Shown here piece after piece: positions 16,401 to 27,177 of a DNA stretch of 42,709 bases. The DNA lies in assembly GCA_938015525.1 (NCBI GenBank), contig CALLPC010000008.1, positions 1 to 42,709 of the forward strand, in the 5' to 3' direction. Under the pieces are notes generated by a model that was given only the letters and a program-made list of their open reading frames with translations, searched no databases and was not told the origin of the DNA. Every line of letters starts with the position of its first letter. The first letter of the stretch is position 1. A program made the translations under genes and the position numbers. This stretch comes from an uncultured Dehalococcoidia bacterium (GTDB taxonomy: Bacteria > Chloroflexota > Dehalococcoidia > Tepidiformales > Tepidiformaceae).

Positions 16401-17090
16401 ATGCCGGACCGGGGCACCCGGGCAATCGACGGGCTGGCACCGGCGGACTTCGAGGCAGGGCCGCTGGTGCTCCAAGGCCGCTTGCTGCAGCTGACGTTCG
16501 AGGTCGACCGGGACATGGCGCTGCGCTGGATGCCGGCCGATGTCACCCGTCCCATCCCGTGCTACGCACGGCTGCTCGTTGCAGAGGGTGAGACGCCGGC
16601 GGGTGCGCTGCGGTTTGCGGCGCTCGGCGTCGGCGGCCGGTTCCGGATGATGCCGCGGAACGTGCTGGCGGCGGCGGTCGTCGAGGGCCCCGCGCGGCTC
16701 CCCGCGCTGACCGGGCCGGCTGAGCCCGGGGAAGTCCGCATCGAACAGGTGGGCGACGACCTGGTGGTGCAAATCGCCGGAATCGGCGGTGCGCTGGCAG
16801 AGGCACGGTTGCCGGCGCCGTACGCCATCGACCCGGCGATGCTGCGGTGGGACGGGTGGGTAGTGTATGCACCGGAGGGCGGGCGAACCGTGCTGGCAGA
16901 GTCGCCGATGAGCGTGGAGGCAGCAGCGGCGCGGCTTTCGAAGGGCGCAGCGGTGACGCCGGCGCCAGGGGTGGAGCGGGGCAGCCCGTGGCGGCAGCTG
17001 CGGACGCTGCTGCCGATTTCGGCGTGCATCGTCGAGGGGACGCTGCGGGTGGGGCCGGCGGCGGTGCCTGCGCCGATGCTGCCGGGCTGA
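16401..17090 (+). CDS. uncharacterised protein, possibly acetoacetate-decarboxylase fold
   Basis: A 229-residue soluble protein I do not recognise firmly. The layout resembles the ADC-like protein at 18294: an opening 'DFEAGPLVLQGRLLQL', a segment on proline-rich barrel strands, and a C-terminal strand region. I therefore suspect a divergent member of the same beta-barrel superfamily. No catalytic lysine motif is visible. It begins one base after the DegV stop with GGAGGGG as SD, so it is co-transcribed with degV, and it ends 91 bases before the LLM oxidoreductase gene that precedes the second ADC-like gene. Confidence 0.6.
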   Translation: MPDRGTRAIDGLAPADFEAGPLVLQGRLLQLTFEVDRDMALRWMPADVTRPIPCYARLLVAEGETPAGALRFAALGVGGRFRMMPRNVLAAAVVEGPARLPALTGPAEPGEVRIEQVGDDLVVQIAGIGGALAEARLPAPYAIDPAMLRWDGWVVYAPEGGRTVLAESPMSVEAAAARLSKGAAVTPAPGVERGSPWRQLRTLLPISACIVEGTLRVGPAAVPAPMLPG

Positions 17091-17181
17091 ACTGGGGCAG
17101 ATGCGGCGGGCAGGGTATCCGCCGCTGTGTTAGATTCCGCCAACCGGGCGGGCAGACAGCACGGAGAAGGGAGCCAGCAGG

Positions 17182-18294
17182 ATGAAGTTCGGCATCTTCT
17201 ACGAGATTTCGGTACCGCGGCCGTGGGGACCAAGGACCGAATACGAGGTGTACCAGAACTGCCTCGAGCAGGTGAAGCTGGCGGACGAGCTGGGCTTCGA
17301 CCAGGTGTGGGCCGTGGAGCATCACTTCCTCGAGGAGTACTCCCACTGCTCGGCGCCGGAGGTGTTCCTGACAGCGTGCGCCATGGTGACGAAGAACATC
17401 CGGATTGGGCGCGGCATCGTGGTCTGCGTGCCGGAGTTCAACAGTCCGGTCAAGGCCGCCGAGGTGGCGGCGACGATGGACATCGTTTCGGGCGGCCGAC
17501 TGGAGTTCGGCACCGGGCGATCGGCGACGTGGACGGAGCTGGGCGGGATGTCGGCGGACCCGGACGAGACGAAGAAGACGTGGGACGAGTGGGTACGGAT
17601 TATCCCGAGGATGTGGACGGAGGAGCGGTTCGGCTACCAGGGGCGGGCGTTCAGCATGCCGCAGCGGGCGGTGCTGCCGAAACCGCTGCAGAAGCCGCAC
17701 CCGCCGATGTGGGTGGCGGTGACGAGCCCGGGCACGGAGCTCGACGCGGCCGACCGCGGGATGGGCAGCCTCGGACTGACGTTCGGGGGCTTCGCGGAGC
17801 AGGAGAAGAAGATCGCGGAGTATCGCCGGCGGATTCGGTACTGCGACCCGGTCGGTTCGTTCGTGAACGAGCAGGTGAACACGGTGAATTTCCTGTTCTG
17901 CCATGAGGACAACGAGTACGGGGCGAAGACGGGGCAGCGGCTGGCCGGGACGTTCAACTACCTCGCGGAGCAGCTGCTGGCAGCGCGGCAAGCCTACCCG
18001 ACCCGGTCATACCCGAACCTGGGGCTGCTGCCGGCGCTGCGCCGCGAGGCGACGAGCGCACCGGAGGGGCAGATTCCGGAAGGGCTGTGCATCGGGAACC
18101 CGGACCGCATCGTCGAGGTCATCAAGAAGTGGGAGTCGGTGGGCGTCGACCGGATCAACTTCTTGCTGAATGCGATCGAGACGGTGCCGCAGGAGGAGGT
18201 GCTGGCGAGCCTGCGGCTGTTCGCGAAAGAAGTGATGCCGAAGTTCGCGGAAAAGCCGGCGCCCAGGGCCCCGGCGGCGGTGGGAGGAGACTGA
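17182..18294 (+). CDS. LLM class flavin-dependent oxidoreductase (3)
   Basis: A 370-residue luciferase-like monooxygenase closely related to the one at 14298-15455: MKFGIFYEISVPRPW, LADELGFDQVWAVEHHFLEEYS and GRLEFGTGRSATWTEL align almost residue by residue. The ribosome binding site is AAGGGAG about 13 bases upstream. TAGATT at 17131-17136 is a candidate -10 box. Its stop overlaps the start of the next gene (TGATG), so the oxidoreductase and the ADC-like protein are translationally coupled and probably act in one pathway. Substrate unknown. Confidence 0.87.
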   Translation: MKFGIFYEISVPRPWGPRTEYEVYQNCLEQVKLADELGFDQVWAVEHHFLEEYSHCSAPEVFLTACAMVTKNIRIGRGIVVCVPEFNSPVKAAEVAATMDIVSGGRLEFGTGRSATWTELGGMSADPDETKKTWDEWVRIIPRMWTEERFGYQGRAFSMPQRAVLPKPLQKPHPPMWVAVTSPGTELDAADRGMGSLGLTFGGFAEQEKKIAEYRRRIRYCDPVGSFVNEQVNTVNFLFCHEDNEYGAKTGQRLAGTFNYLAEQLLAARQAYPTRSYPNLGLLPALRREATSAPEGQIPEGLCIGNPDRIVEVIKKWESVGVDRINFLLNAIETVPQEEVLASLRLFAKEVMPKFAEKPAPRAPAAVGGD

Positions 18295-19043
18295 TGCCGC
18301 TGACGGGGACGAGGGCGACGACTGATTTCGAGCACGGGCCGCTGCTGCAGCCCGGTGGGGACCCGTGGACACTGCCAGGGGTCCAGGTACTGCAGGTGAT
18401 GTATGAGCTGGAGCAGGCGGCGATGACGAGCCTCCTGCCGCCGGCGCTCCACCCGACAATCCCGCCGACACTGGTCATCACGGCGTGGCGGGTGCCGGAG
18501 AGCCCGGCCGGGCCGTTTACGCTGGCCGAGGCGAAGGTCGGCTGCCGCGCTGGGGCACGCCCGCGGGCGCTATCCGTGGAGGCATTTTGCGATTCTGCTG
18601 AGGCGCGGGGGGCGCTTGCGGCGCGCTGGGGCTACCCGGTGCGCGACGCGGAGGTCGAGTTTGCGCGGCGATACGACCGGTGCTGGGTAACGGTACGGTC
18701 GGGCGGCCGTATCGTCCTGGACGCGCACCTGGTCGACCCGGAAGCGATCAGCGGAAACGATATCCAGTACCTGGCAACGCTGAACACGGCGCGGGTGGAG
18801 CGCGACGGTGCGACCGTGGCGCGGCTCGTCCAGGTGGACCCGGAATACCAGTTCCACAGCGCCGACCGGGGGATGCCGGAGCTGCTGGCATTCGACGGGG
18901 AGGCGTGGGGCCTGCCGGGCGCCGAGCCGTACTGGCCGGTGAGCGCCTCGTTCGCGGTAGCCGACGTGACGATGCCGGAGCTGCGGTATCTCGTCGACCC
19001 GGCGAAGCCGCCGCTGGCAGCGGTCGAGCGGCTGCACGCCTGA
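18294..19043 (+). CDS. acetoacetate decarboxylase family protein lacking the catalytic lysine
   Basis: A 249-residue protein with the acetoacetate decarboxylase (ADC) barrel pattern: QVMYELEQAAMTSLLPPALHPTIPPTLVITAWRV, FTLAEAKVGCRAGARPRALSVEAF and the WGYP motif. In true ADC this motif is followed by two lysines, one forming the Schiff base; here residues 112-117 read WGYPVR, so the decarboxylase chemistry is probably absent. ADC-fold proteins without lysine are known as hydratases or aldolase/dehydratase relatives. The start overlaps the LLM gene's stop; it ends 12 bases from the convergent YyaL-like gene. Confidence 0.72.
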   Translation: MPLTGTRATTDFEHGPLLQPGGDPWTLPGVQVLQVMYELEQAAMTSLLPPALHPTIPPTLVITAWRVPESPAGPFTLAEAKVGCRAGARPRALSVEAFCDSAEARGALAARWGYPVRDAEVEFARRYDRCWVTVRSGGRIVLDAHLVDPEAISGNDIQYLATLNTARVERDGATVARLVQVDPEYQFHSADRGMPELLAFDGEAWGLPGAEPYWPVSASFAVADVTMPELRYLVDPAKPPLAAVERLHA

Positions 19044-19055
19044 CCCGGTGCCGAT

Positions 19056-21131
<2,076 letters not shown>

Positions 21132-21194
21132 GGGTTCCACGGTACAGGATTCGCGCGAGCGATGCTGTCGACAGGAGGGGAGGGTGCAGGCAGA

Positions 21195-22673
21195 ATGCCG
21201 CGCATGGCAATGGACCTGGTGTTTCGGCACGCGCTGGTGCTCGACGGGTCTGGTGCGCCGGGGTTCGAGGCAGACGTCGGGGTGGAGGGCGACCGCATCG
21301 CGACGGTGGGTGAGGCACCACCGGGGCGCCGAGAGGTGGATGCGCGGGGTCTCGTCCTTTGTCCCGGCTTCGTGGACACGCATTCGCACGACGACGGCGC
21401 GTTTTTGCGGCACCCGGGTATGGAGTTCAAGGTGGCGCAGGGGGTCACCACGGACGTGAGCGGCAATTGCGGTTTCAGCACGGTGCCGAATGAGCCGGGG
21501 CGGGCGTACATGCCGGGGGACATCTCCGGGCCGGGCGCGGGATGGACGGACCTCGAGAGCTACTTTTCGGCCTGCATGGCGAAGCGGCCGGCGATCAACA
21601 ACCTGATGCTGGTGGGGCACAACCGGGTGCGGGCGCATGTGCTGGGGATGGAACGGCGGGCACCGGCGGCTGAAGAGCTGGCGGCGATGCGGGGGCACGT
21701 GGCGCGGGCGATGGCGCAGGGCGCGGCGGGGCTCTCGACGGGGCTCATTTACGAACCCGGGCGGTACGCACGGACGGAGGAGGTCATCGCGCTCGCCCGG
21801 GAGGCGGCGTCTTACGGGGGGCTGTACGTCACCCACATGCGGAACGAGGCGGACCGGCTGCTGGATGCGGTGGACGAGGCGGTCACCGTCGCGCGAGAGG
21901 CGAGCGTGGGGCTCCACATTTCGCACCACAAGGCGGCCGGCCGGCGGAATTGGGGCCGGGTGGCCGAGTCGCTGGCGAAGGCGGACGCGGCCCACCGGGC
22001 AGGGACGAGCGTGACCCTGGACGTCTACCCGTACACTGCGGGCAGCGGGCCGATGTGGCAGTACGTGAACCTCGACGCCATCGACCGGGAGTGGGCCGAG
22101 TGCGTGATGATCGCGAGCTGCCCGGACCGGCGGGAGTTCGAAGGGCGGATGGTTCCGGACATCGCCGCGGGCGAGGGGTGGACGGTGGAGGAAGCGGTGC
22201 AGCGGATTTTGACGGCGCCGCGGGGAAAGGAGGTCATCTGCATCCAGTTCATCATCGATGAAGGGGATATCGAGACGAACCTGCGCCACCCGCGGACGTT
22301 CATCGGCTCGGACGGCATCCCGGTGCTGAAGGGGAACCCGCATCCACGGCTGTTCGGCACGATGCCGCGGGTGCTGGCGCGGTACGTGCGGGAGCGCGGC
22401 GTGCTGACGCTCGAGGAGGCCATCCGGAAGATGACCTCGGCGCCGTGCGAGCGATTCGGGCTGGTGAAGCGGGGGCTGGTCCGGGAGGGGTGGTTCGCGG
22501 ACCTGGTGCTGTTCGACCCGGCGACGGTGGAAGACCTCGCGACCTATGAGCAGCCGAAGCGGGAGCCGCGCGGCATCCAGATGGTGATAGTCAACGGGCA
22601 GGTGGCGTTTGAGGACGGCCGCCACACGGGGGCCGGGAGCGGGCGGATGCTGCGATACCGGAGGGAGGCTTGA
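21195..22673 (+). CDS. N-acyl-D-amino-acid deacylase family amidohydrolase
   Basis: A 492-residue amidohydrolase of the D-aminoacylase group. Visible motifs are [13 protein letters not shown] (metal-binding HxH), [34 protein letters not shown], and [16 protein letters not shown], which carry the zinc ligands and substrate loop of the family. The C-terminal [15 protein letters not shown] strand (here [11 protein letters not shown]) completes the small beta-domain. Expected reaction is hydrolysis of N-acyl-D-amino acids, though some members act on other amides. SD AGGAGGGGAGGG at 21173-21184 favours ATG 21195 over the in-frame ATGs at 21204 and 21210. It diverges from the YyaL-like gene over 63 bases. 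Confidence 0.9.
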   Translation: MPRMAMDLVFRHALVLDGSGAPGFEADVGVEGDRIATVGEAPPGRREVDARGLVLCPGFVDTHSHDDGAFLRHPGMEFKVAQGVTTDVSGNCGFSTVPNEPGRAYMPGDISGPGAGWTDLESYFSACMAKRPAINNLMLVGHNRVRAHVLGMERRAPAAEELAAMRGHVARAMAQGAAGLSTGLIYEPGRYARTEEVIALAREAASYGGLYVTHMRNEADRLLDAVDEAVTVAREASVGLHISHHKAAGRRNWGRVAESLAKADAAHRAGTSVTLDVYPYTAGSGPMWQYVNLDAIDREWAECVMIASCPDRREFEGRMVPDIAAGEGWTVEEAVQRILTAPRGKEVICIQFIIDEGDIETNLRHPRTFIGSDGIPVLKGNPHPRLFGTMPRVLARYVRERGVLTLEEAIRKMTSAPCERFGLVKRGLVREGWFADLVLFDPATVEDLATYEQPKREPRGIQMVIVNGQVAFEDGRHTGAGSGRMLRYRREA

Positions 22674-22708
22674 GCCCCCGGGCCGGTAAGGGCCGGGGGC
22701 CGTATAGT
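22674..22708 (+). promoter_or_regulatory. terminator-like hairpin followed by a -10 box
   Basis: GCCCCCGGGCC (from 22674) pairs with GGCCGGGGGC (to 22700) with one bulged G and a short loop, starting directly behind the D-aminoacylase stop. TATAGT at 22703-22708 follows at once and could serve as the -10 box for the LLM gene starting at 22743. Confidence 0.4.
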
Positions 22709-22742
22709 CGCCGGCACGACGATCTACCAGGAGAGGATTCGC

Positions 22743-23648
22743 ATGCAGAAGCCGGCAGTAGCGCTGGCGGCGGCGGTGGGCCGCCGGAAATGGACCGTCG
22801 AGACGGCCAAGAAGCTGGAAGAAGCCGGGTTCCCCGGGATTTACTGCGCGAGCTTCGGCGACGGGATGGGGCTGTGCCTTTCGATCGCACACGCGACGTC
22901 GACGATCCGGTTTGGGACGTCGATCATCCCGATTTACTACCGGGTGCCGTTCGACCTTGCGCAGTCGGCGGCGTACATCCATGAGATCAGTGACGGCCGG
23001 TTCTCCCTCGGCATCGGGGTGAGCCACGCGCCCGCAAATGCGCGCATCGGGGTGAAGCCAGGGAAGCCGCTGAGCGATATGCGACAGTACGTCGAGGCGA
23101 TGCGGGCGGCGTCGCAGCAGGTTGGGCCGCTGCCGCCAATCGTGCTGGCGGCGCTGCGAAAGAAGATGGTGGAGCTGGCGGTGGAAATCGCGGAAGGGGC
23201 GGTGTGGGCGAACGCCGCGCGGAGCCACATGCCGGAATCGCTTTCACACATCCCGCTGGAGAAGCGGGAGGGGGACTTCTTCATCGGCGATATGATCCCG
23301 ATGTGCATCGACGACGATGACCCGGCGGCAGCGGCGGCCGTGATGAAGCGGGTGCTGTCCGGCTACGTGATGCTGCCGAACTACCGGAACTACTGGAAGG
23401 AGGCCGGGTACGTCGAGGAGATGGAGGCTATCGAGTCGGCGCTGGCGCGGGGTGACCGGGAGGCGCTGCCGGGCCTGATGTCGGAGCGGTGGCTTTCGGA
23501 CTGTACGCTCTACGGGACGCGGAAGCAGGTGCTGGAGGGGCTGGAGGCGTGGTTGGCGGCAGGGGTGAAGACGCCGATCGTTGTGCCGTCCTCGACGAAG
23601 GGCGGGCAGGTGAAGGCGTTCGAGGAGCTGTTCGCTGCCTTCGCCTGA
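22743..23648 (+). CDS. LLM class flavin-dependent oxidoreductase (4)
   Basis: A 301-residue luciferase-like protein, shorter than the other copies in the window. The TIM-barrel core shows [46 protein letters not shown], typical of F420/FMN enzymes of this class, and the C-terminal half gives [35 protein letters not shown] lies about 8 bases before ATG 22743. The 25-base gap to the CysQ-like gene includes a possible -10 box, so co-transcription is uncertain. Substrate unknown. Confidence 0.85.
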   Translation: MQKPAVALAAAVGRRKWTVETAKKLEEAGFPGIYCASFGDGMGLCLSIAHATSTIRFGTSIIPIYYRVPFDLAQSAAYIHEISDGRFSLGIGVSHAPANARIGVKPGKPLSDMRQYVEAMRAASQQVGPLPPIVLAALRKKMVELAVEIAEGAVWANAARSHMPESLSHIPLEKREGDFFIGDMIPMCIDDDDPAAAAAVMKRVLSGYVMLPNYRNYWKEAGYVEEMEAIESALARGDREALPGLMSERWLSDCTLYGTRKQVLEGLEAWLAAGVKTPIVVPSSTKGGQVKAFEELFAAFA

Positions 23649-23673
23649 CCCCGGGAAGCGCGCCGTCCCTACA

Positions 23674-24450
23674 ATGGACGGTGTGTTCGAACGGGAGCTG
23701 GAGGCAGCAAAGGAGGCCGCACTGGCCGCCGGTGAGGTGGTCGAGCGGCTGCGGCGGGAGGGCGTGCGATACGGCCGGAAGGCGGGGCGGGAGCTCGTGA
23801 CGGAGGCTGACCTCGCAGCGGCGGCGCTGCTGGAACGGCGGCTGCTCGGGGAATTCCCCGGCGACGGCTGGCTGAGCGAGGAGCACCGCGATTCGCCTGA
23901 GCGGCTCCGGGCGGCGCGGACCTGGGTAGTCGACCCGATCGACGGGACGCGGGAGTACCTGCAGGGGGTGCCCGAGTTCGCGGTGTCGGTCGCGCTGGTC
24001 GTGAACGGCGCGCCGGTCCTGGGGGTGGTCCACAACCCGGCGACCGGCGAGCTGTACGCGGCGACCTGCTGCAGTGCGGAGGAGCGGCCTCCGACCGAGC
24101 CGACGGGTCAGCCGTTCGAGGCGCTCGTAGGGCGGGGGGAGCACGCCTGGGACGACCTGCCGCCGCTGCCGGAAGGCACGCTGGTGCGTCCGGTGGGGAG
24201 CGTGGCCTACCGGCTGGCGCTGCTGGCCCAGGGGGAGGGGAACGCAACGCTGACAGGCTTCGGGCGGGCCGAGTGGGATGTGGCCGCCGGCGCGGCGCTC
24301 TGCCTGGCAGCGGGCCTGCGGGTGACCGGGGTGCTCGGCGAGCCGCTGCGGTTCAACCAGCCGCGGCCGGTGGTTCGCGGATTGCTGGCGGCGGAGCCCG
24401 GGCTGCATCGGCGGCTCACGCAGTTCTTCACGCAGTTCGTGCGGGGGTAG
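23674..24450 (+). CDS. inositol monophosphatase/CysQ family phosphatase
   Basis: A 258-residue member of the lithium-sensitive phosphatase family. Metal-site motifs are present: LSEEHRDSP (Glu of motif 1), VVDPIDGTREYLQG (the WxIDPIDGT-type motif), and GRAEWDVAAGAAL (the WDxAA motif). CysQ-type members remove 3'-phosphate from PAP/PAPS; inositol-phosphate activity is the alternative. The conventional start is ATG 23674, but a TACAAT at 23670-23675 overlaps it and the GTG at 23683 falls seven bases behind that box, so translation may start leaderless at 23683. No SD precedes either. The next gene follows after 19 bases. Confidence 0.85.
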   Translation: MDGVFERELEAAKEAALAAGEVVERLRREGVRYGRKAGRELVTEADLAAAALLERRLLGEFPGDGWLSEEHRDSPERLRAARTWVVDPIDGTREYLQGVPEFAVSVALVVNGAPVLGVVHNPATGELYAATCCSAEERPPTEPTGQPFEALVGRGEHAWDDLPPLPEGTLVRPVGSVAYRLALLAQGEGNATLTGFGRAEWDVAAGAALCLAAGLRVTGVLGEPLRFNQPRPVVRGLLAAEPGLHRRLTQFFTQFVRG

Positions 24451-24469
24451 CCCCGCCGGGAGGCTCGTC

Positions 24470-25420
24470 ATGGGCATCGGCATTGGGTTCGGCATCGCAG
24501 GGGTTCCGTTTTCGTCGGCAGCCGCGTTCGGGAGATGGGTCGACCTGCTCGAGGAGCGGGGCGCCGACTCGGTGTGGTTCAGCGAGCGGCTCGTTTCGAG
24601 CGCGCCAACTCTCGAGCCGATGGCGGCGATCGGGATGGTACTGGGGCGAACGCGGCGGCTGAAGGCAGGGATGAATGCGGTCGTCGTGCCGTTGCGCGAC
24701 CCGCTCGTGCTTGCGAAGGAATGCGCGACGCTCGACTACCTGAGCGGCGGGCGGCTGCTGCCGGTGTTCGGGGTCGGTGACGAGCGGGCACCGGAGTGGC
24801 GGGCGACTGGCCGCGACCCGCGGGGGCGGGGTGCAGCGGCTGACGAGGCGCTCGAGATCATGGCGCGGCTGTGGGCGGGCGAGCGGCTGACGTTCGAGGG
24901 GCGGTATTACCGGTACACTGAGGCGGTGATCTCGCCGCTGCCGGTGCAGCAGCCGCTGCCGCTGTGGGTTGGCGGGAGCTCGGAGGCGGCCATCCGGCGG
25001 ACGGCGCGGCTCGGGACGGGGTGGCTGGCAGGGCTCCAGACGCCGGCGGAGGTGGCGCCCATCGTAGCTGCTATCCGCAGGGCGGCTGCGGAGGCGGGCC
25101 GCACGATCGACGAGGACCACTATGGCGCCGGGTTCTGGTACCGGTTTGGGAGCATCGAGGAGCCGGTGGTGCAGCGGCAGCTGGCGGGGCTGGCGCGCGT
25201 GCGCGCGGTGTCCGACCCGGCCGGGCTGGTCGCGGTGGGCGACGGGACGGAGGTCGCCCGGCGGTTCCAGGAGTTCCTCGATGCGGGCATTTCGAAATTC
25301 GTCGTGCGCCCGGTGGCGGAGGACGATGACGACTTAATGGCGCAGACGGCGCGGCTGCTCGAGGAGGTCGTACCGCTCTTTTCGCCGGCGAAGGTCAGCG
25401 GGGGAGCGGGGCGAGCCTGA
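24470..25420 (+). CDS. LLM class flavin-dependent oxidoreductase (5)
   Basis: A 316-residue luciferase-like protein beginning MGIGIGFGIAGVPFSSAAAF, with LDYLSGGRLLPVFGVGDERAPEW and YRYTEAVISPLPVQQPLPLWVGGSSEAAIRRTARLGTGWL, the pattern of TIGR03619-like F420-dependent oxidoreductases. SD GGGAGG sits 8 bases before ATG 24470. Its last 26 bases overlap the 3' end of the convergent tilS gene. Likely in one transcript with the CysQ-like gene. Reaction unknown. Confidence 0.86.
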   Translation: MGIGIGFGIAGVPFSSAAAFGRWVDLLEERGADSVWFSERLVSSAPTLEPMAAIGMVLGRTRRLKAGMNAVVVPLRDPLVLAKECATLDYLSGGRLLPVFGVGDERAPEWRATGRDPRGRGAAADEALEIMARLWAGERLTFEGRYYRYTEAVISPLPVQQPLPLWVGGSSEAAIRRTARLGTGWLAGLQTPAEVAPIVAAIRRAAAEAGRTIDEDHYGAGFWYRFGSIEEPVVQRQLAGLARVRAVSDPAGLVAVGDGTEVARRFQEFLDAGISKFVVRPVAEDDDDLMAQTARLLEEVVPLFSPAKVSGGAGRA

Positions 25421-26909
25421 CCCAGAGGTCCGGCGGCTCTGCGGCATCGCGGATGAAGACGCGGGAGGCGGTAAAGACCGCGGCGGGCCCACCGGCATCG
25501 GCGATGACGACAGCAGCGCGGCGCTCCCAGACGGGGACTTTCTCACCGATGAACAGGTCGGCGACCTTCCGTGTGTGGCCGCGCCAGGCGACGCGGTCCC
25601 CGGGCTGGAGGTCACGGGCGCGGAGGGCGCCGCGGAGGCCAGGGGCGGCGAGGCCGGCGACGGGCGACTGCGGGGTGGAGTCCGCGGGGGAGGTGAGGAC
25701 GTCGACCCGCCAGCTTCCGAATCGCCGGCTCCCGGGTACATCCAGGATGACGGGCGCGCGGGGCTCGACCGGTTCGAGGCGGGGGCCGATGCGCACTTTG
25801 GAAGCGGAGACATCGACGGCGGTATCGCCGAAGGCGACCGTGCCGGAACCTCGACGGAGGACCTGGCGGAGGTTTTCGAGCCGGGTGCGGTTGACGGACG
25901 GGTCGAGGTGAAAGAAGGCGGCCTCCCGCTCGATGACGAGCCAGAGGGACTCGGCAGGGAGACCGTCGAGGGCGACGGTCTCGTAGATGGCGCCGATGGG
26001 CCCGCGCTCCAGCGCGCGCGCCTCAAAGGAGCGGCGTTCGAGGAAGGCGAACGCTTCACGGGCGCTGGCGGCGAGGCCGAGAAGCGCGTCGTCGATGGCG
26101 GGGTTGAATTCCGCGAGGGCTGGCAGAAGTTGGGAGCGGATGCGGTTCCGGGTGTGGGCAGGGTCTCGGTTGGATTCGTCGCTGCGCGGCTGGAGGCTGA
26201 GCTCCCGGCAGATGGCAGCCGTGTCGGCGCGCCGCAGACAGAGGAGCGGGCGAAGGAGGGTGCGGCCGGGGGCGCCGGGCACGTGCGCGACGGCCAGCAT
26301 GCCGCGGAGCCCGCGCACGCCGGCGCCGCGGAGGAGGTGCAGGAGGACGGTTTCGACCTGGTCGTCGGCGGTGTGGCCGGTGACGACGGCGTCGCACTGC
26401 TCCTTTTCGGCGGCGAAGGCGAGGAACTGGTACCGCATGAGGCGTGCAGTTTCTTCGATGCCGCGGTGCCGCTGCACGGCGACTTCGCGAACGGGGCCTT
26501 CGCCGGTGACGACTTCGAGGCCGAGGGCGGCCGCGTGGTCGCGGACGAACTGGAGGTCGGCGGCCGAGCCGGGCCGGAGCTGGTGGTCGAAATGGGCCAC
26601 TTTCAGCTCGAGGCGGAACCGTTCGCGGAGGGCGAGCAGGAGATGGAGGAGGGCGAGGGAGTCGGGCCCGCCGGAGACTGCGACGAGAAGGCGAGTGCGG
26701 CCGCGGAAGAGGCGTTCTTCGGAGGCGAACCGCGCGACACGGCGAAGGGCGTGCCGAAACGCCCGGGGCAGGGGCGGGGACGGCTGCGGCGGTTCGGGGG
26801 CGCCGGGGAAGGGGGCGAAGCCGGGAGAGGGCTCAGCGGGGGAAGAGTCGCTGCCACCAGGTACCTGTGGGCTGCTCTTCTTCGGCTGCCGGGGGGCTGA
26901 TGACGACAA
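25395..26909 (-). CDS. tilS: tRNA(Ile)-lysidine synthase
   Basis: TilS converts C34 of tRNA-Ile(CAT) to lysidine using ATP. The PP-loop motif SGGPDS, the following VAHFDHQLRPGSAADLQFV and GHTADDQVETVLLHLLRGAGVRGLRGM are diagnostic, and a C-terminal TilS domain is present (ALRARDLQPGDRVAWRGHTRKVADLFIGEKVP). The start is unclear: no ATG or GTG lies near the domain boundary. I chose TTG (complement of 26907-26909), which overlaps the upstream ftsB-like gene by 77 bases; a longer frame reaches 26984. The first 45 residues are a Ser/Pro-rich extension of unknown meaning. It ends the long minus-strand gene run and overlaps the opposing LLM gene by 26 bases. Confidence 0.88.
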   Translation of the reverse strand: MSSSAPRQPKKSSPQVPGGSDSSPAEPSPGFAPFPGAPEPPQPSPPLPRAFRHALRRVARFASEERLFRGRTRLLVAVSGGPDSLALLHLLLALRERFRLELKVAHFDHQLRPGSAADLQFVRDHAAALGLEVVTGEGPVREVAVQRHRGIEETARLMRYQFLAFAAEKEQCDAVVTGHTADDQVETVLLHLLRGAGVRGLRGMLAVAHVPGAPGRTLLRPLLCLRRADTAAICRELSLQPRSDESNRDPAHTRNRIRSQLLPALAEFNPAIDDALLGLAASAREAFAFLERRSFEARALERGPIGAIYETVALDGLPAESLWLVIEREAAFFHLDPSVNRTRLENLRQVLRRGSGTVAFGDTAVDVSASKVRIGPRLEPVEPRAPVILDVPGSRRFGSWRVDVLTSPADSTPQSPVAGLAAPGLRGALRARDLQPGDRVAWRGHTRKVADLFIGEKVPVWERRAAVVIADAGGPAAVFTASRVFIRDAAEPPDLWVRLAPLPR

Positions 26910-27174
26910 ACGGGATTTCCCCTTCGCGGATGTAGCCGTAGCGGCGGCGGGCCTCCTGCTCGACGTAGGCATCTGAGGCCACATAGGCGCGGACGGCTTC
27001 GAGGTACGCCTTCTCCTCCTGGAGCGCGCGAAGCTGCTCTTCGGCCTCGGCGCGGGAGGCGCCGAGCTGGCTGGAGCGGTACATGCCGAGGACGGCGGTG
27101 TACACGAAATAGCCGCCGATGAGGAGGCTGACGGCGATGATGACGCGGGAGCGGCTCAGCAGGGGCGGGGCCAT
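26833..27174 (-). CDS. septum formation initiator (FtsB/DivIC) family protein
   Basis: A 113-residue bitopic membrane protein: short basic N-terminus, one transmembrane helix (about 10-31), an extracytoplasmic coiled coil (about 38-66, SRAEAEEQLRALQEEKAYLEAVRAYV) and the family's YVEQEARRRYGYIREGEIPFVV segment. FtsB/DivIC proteins act in the divisome with FtsL and FtsQ/DivIB. Its start lies 3 bases after the stop of the phosphatase gene, and tilS overlaps its 3' end, the common DivIC-TilS neighbourhood. Confidence 0.88.
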   Translation of the reverse strand: MAPPLLSRSRVIIAVSLLIGGYFVYTAVLGMYRSSQLGASRAEAEEQLRALQEEKAYLEAVRAYVASDAYVEQEARRRYGYIREGEIPFVVISPPAAEEEQPTGTWWQRLFPR

Positions 27175-27177
27175 GAT

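Noticed and set aside
21132..23228. N-terminal extension of the YyaL-like frame by about 700 codons
   Set aside because: It is antisense to the D-aminoacylase and LLM genes, and the conserved YyaL N-terminus starts at 21131.
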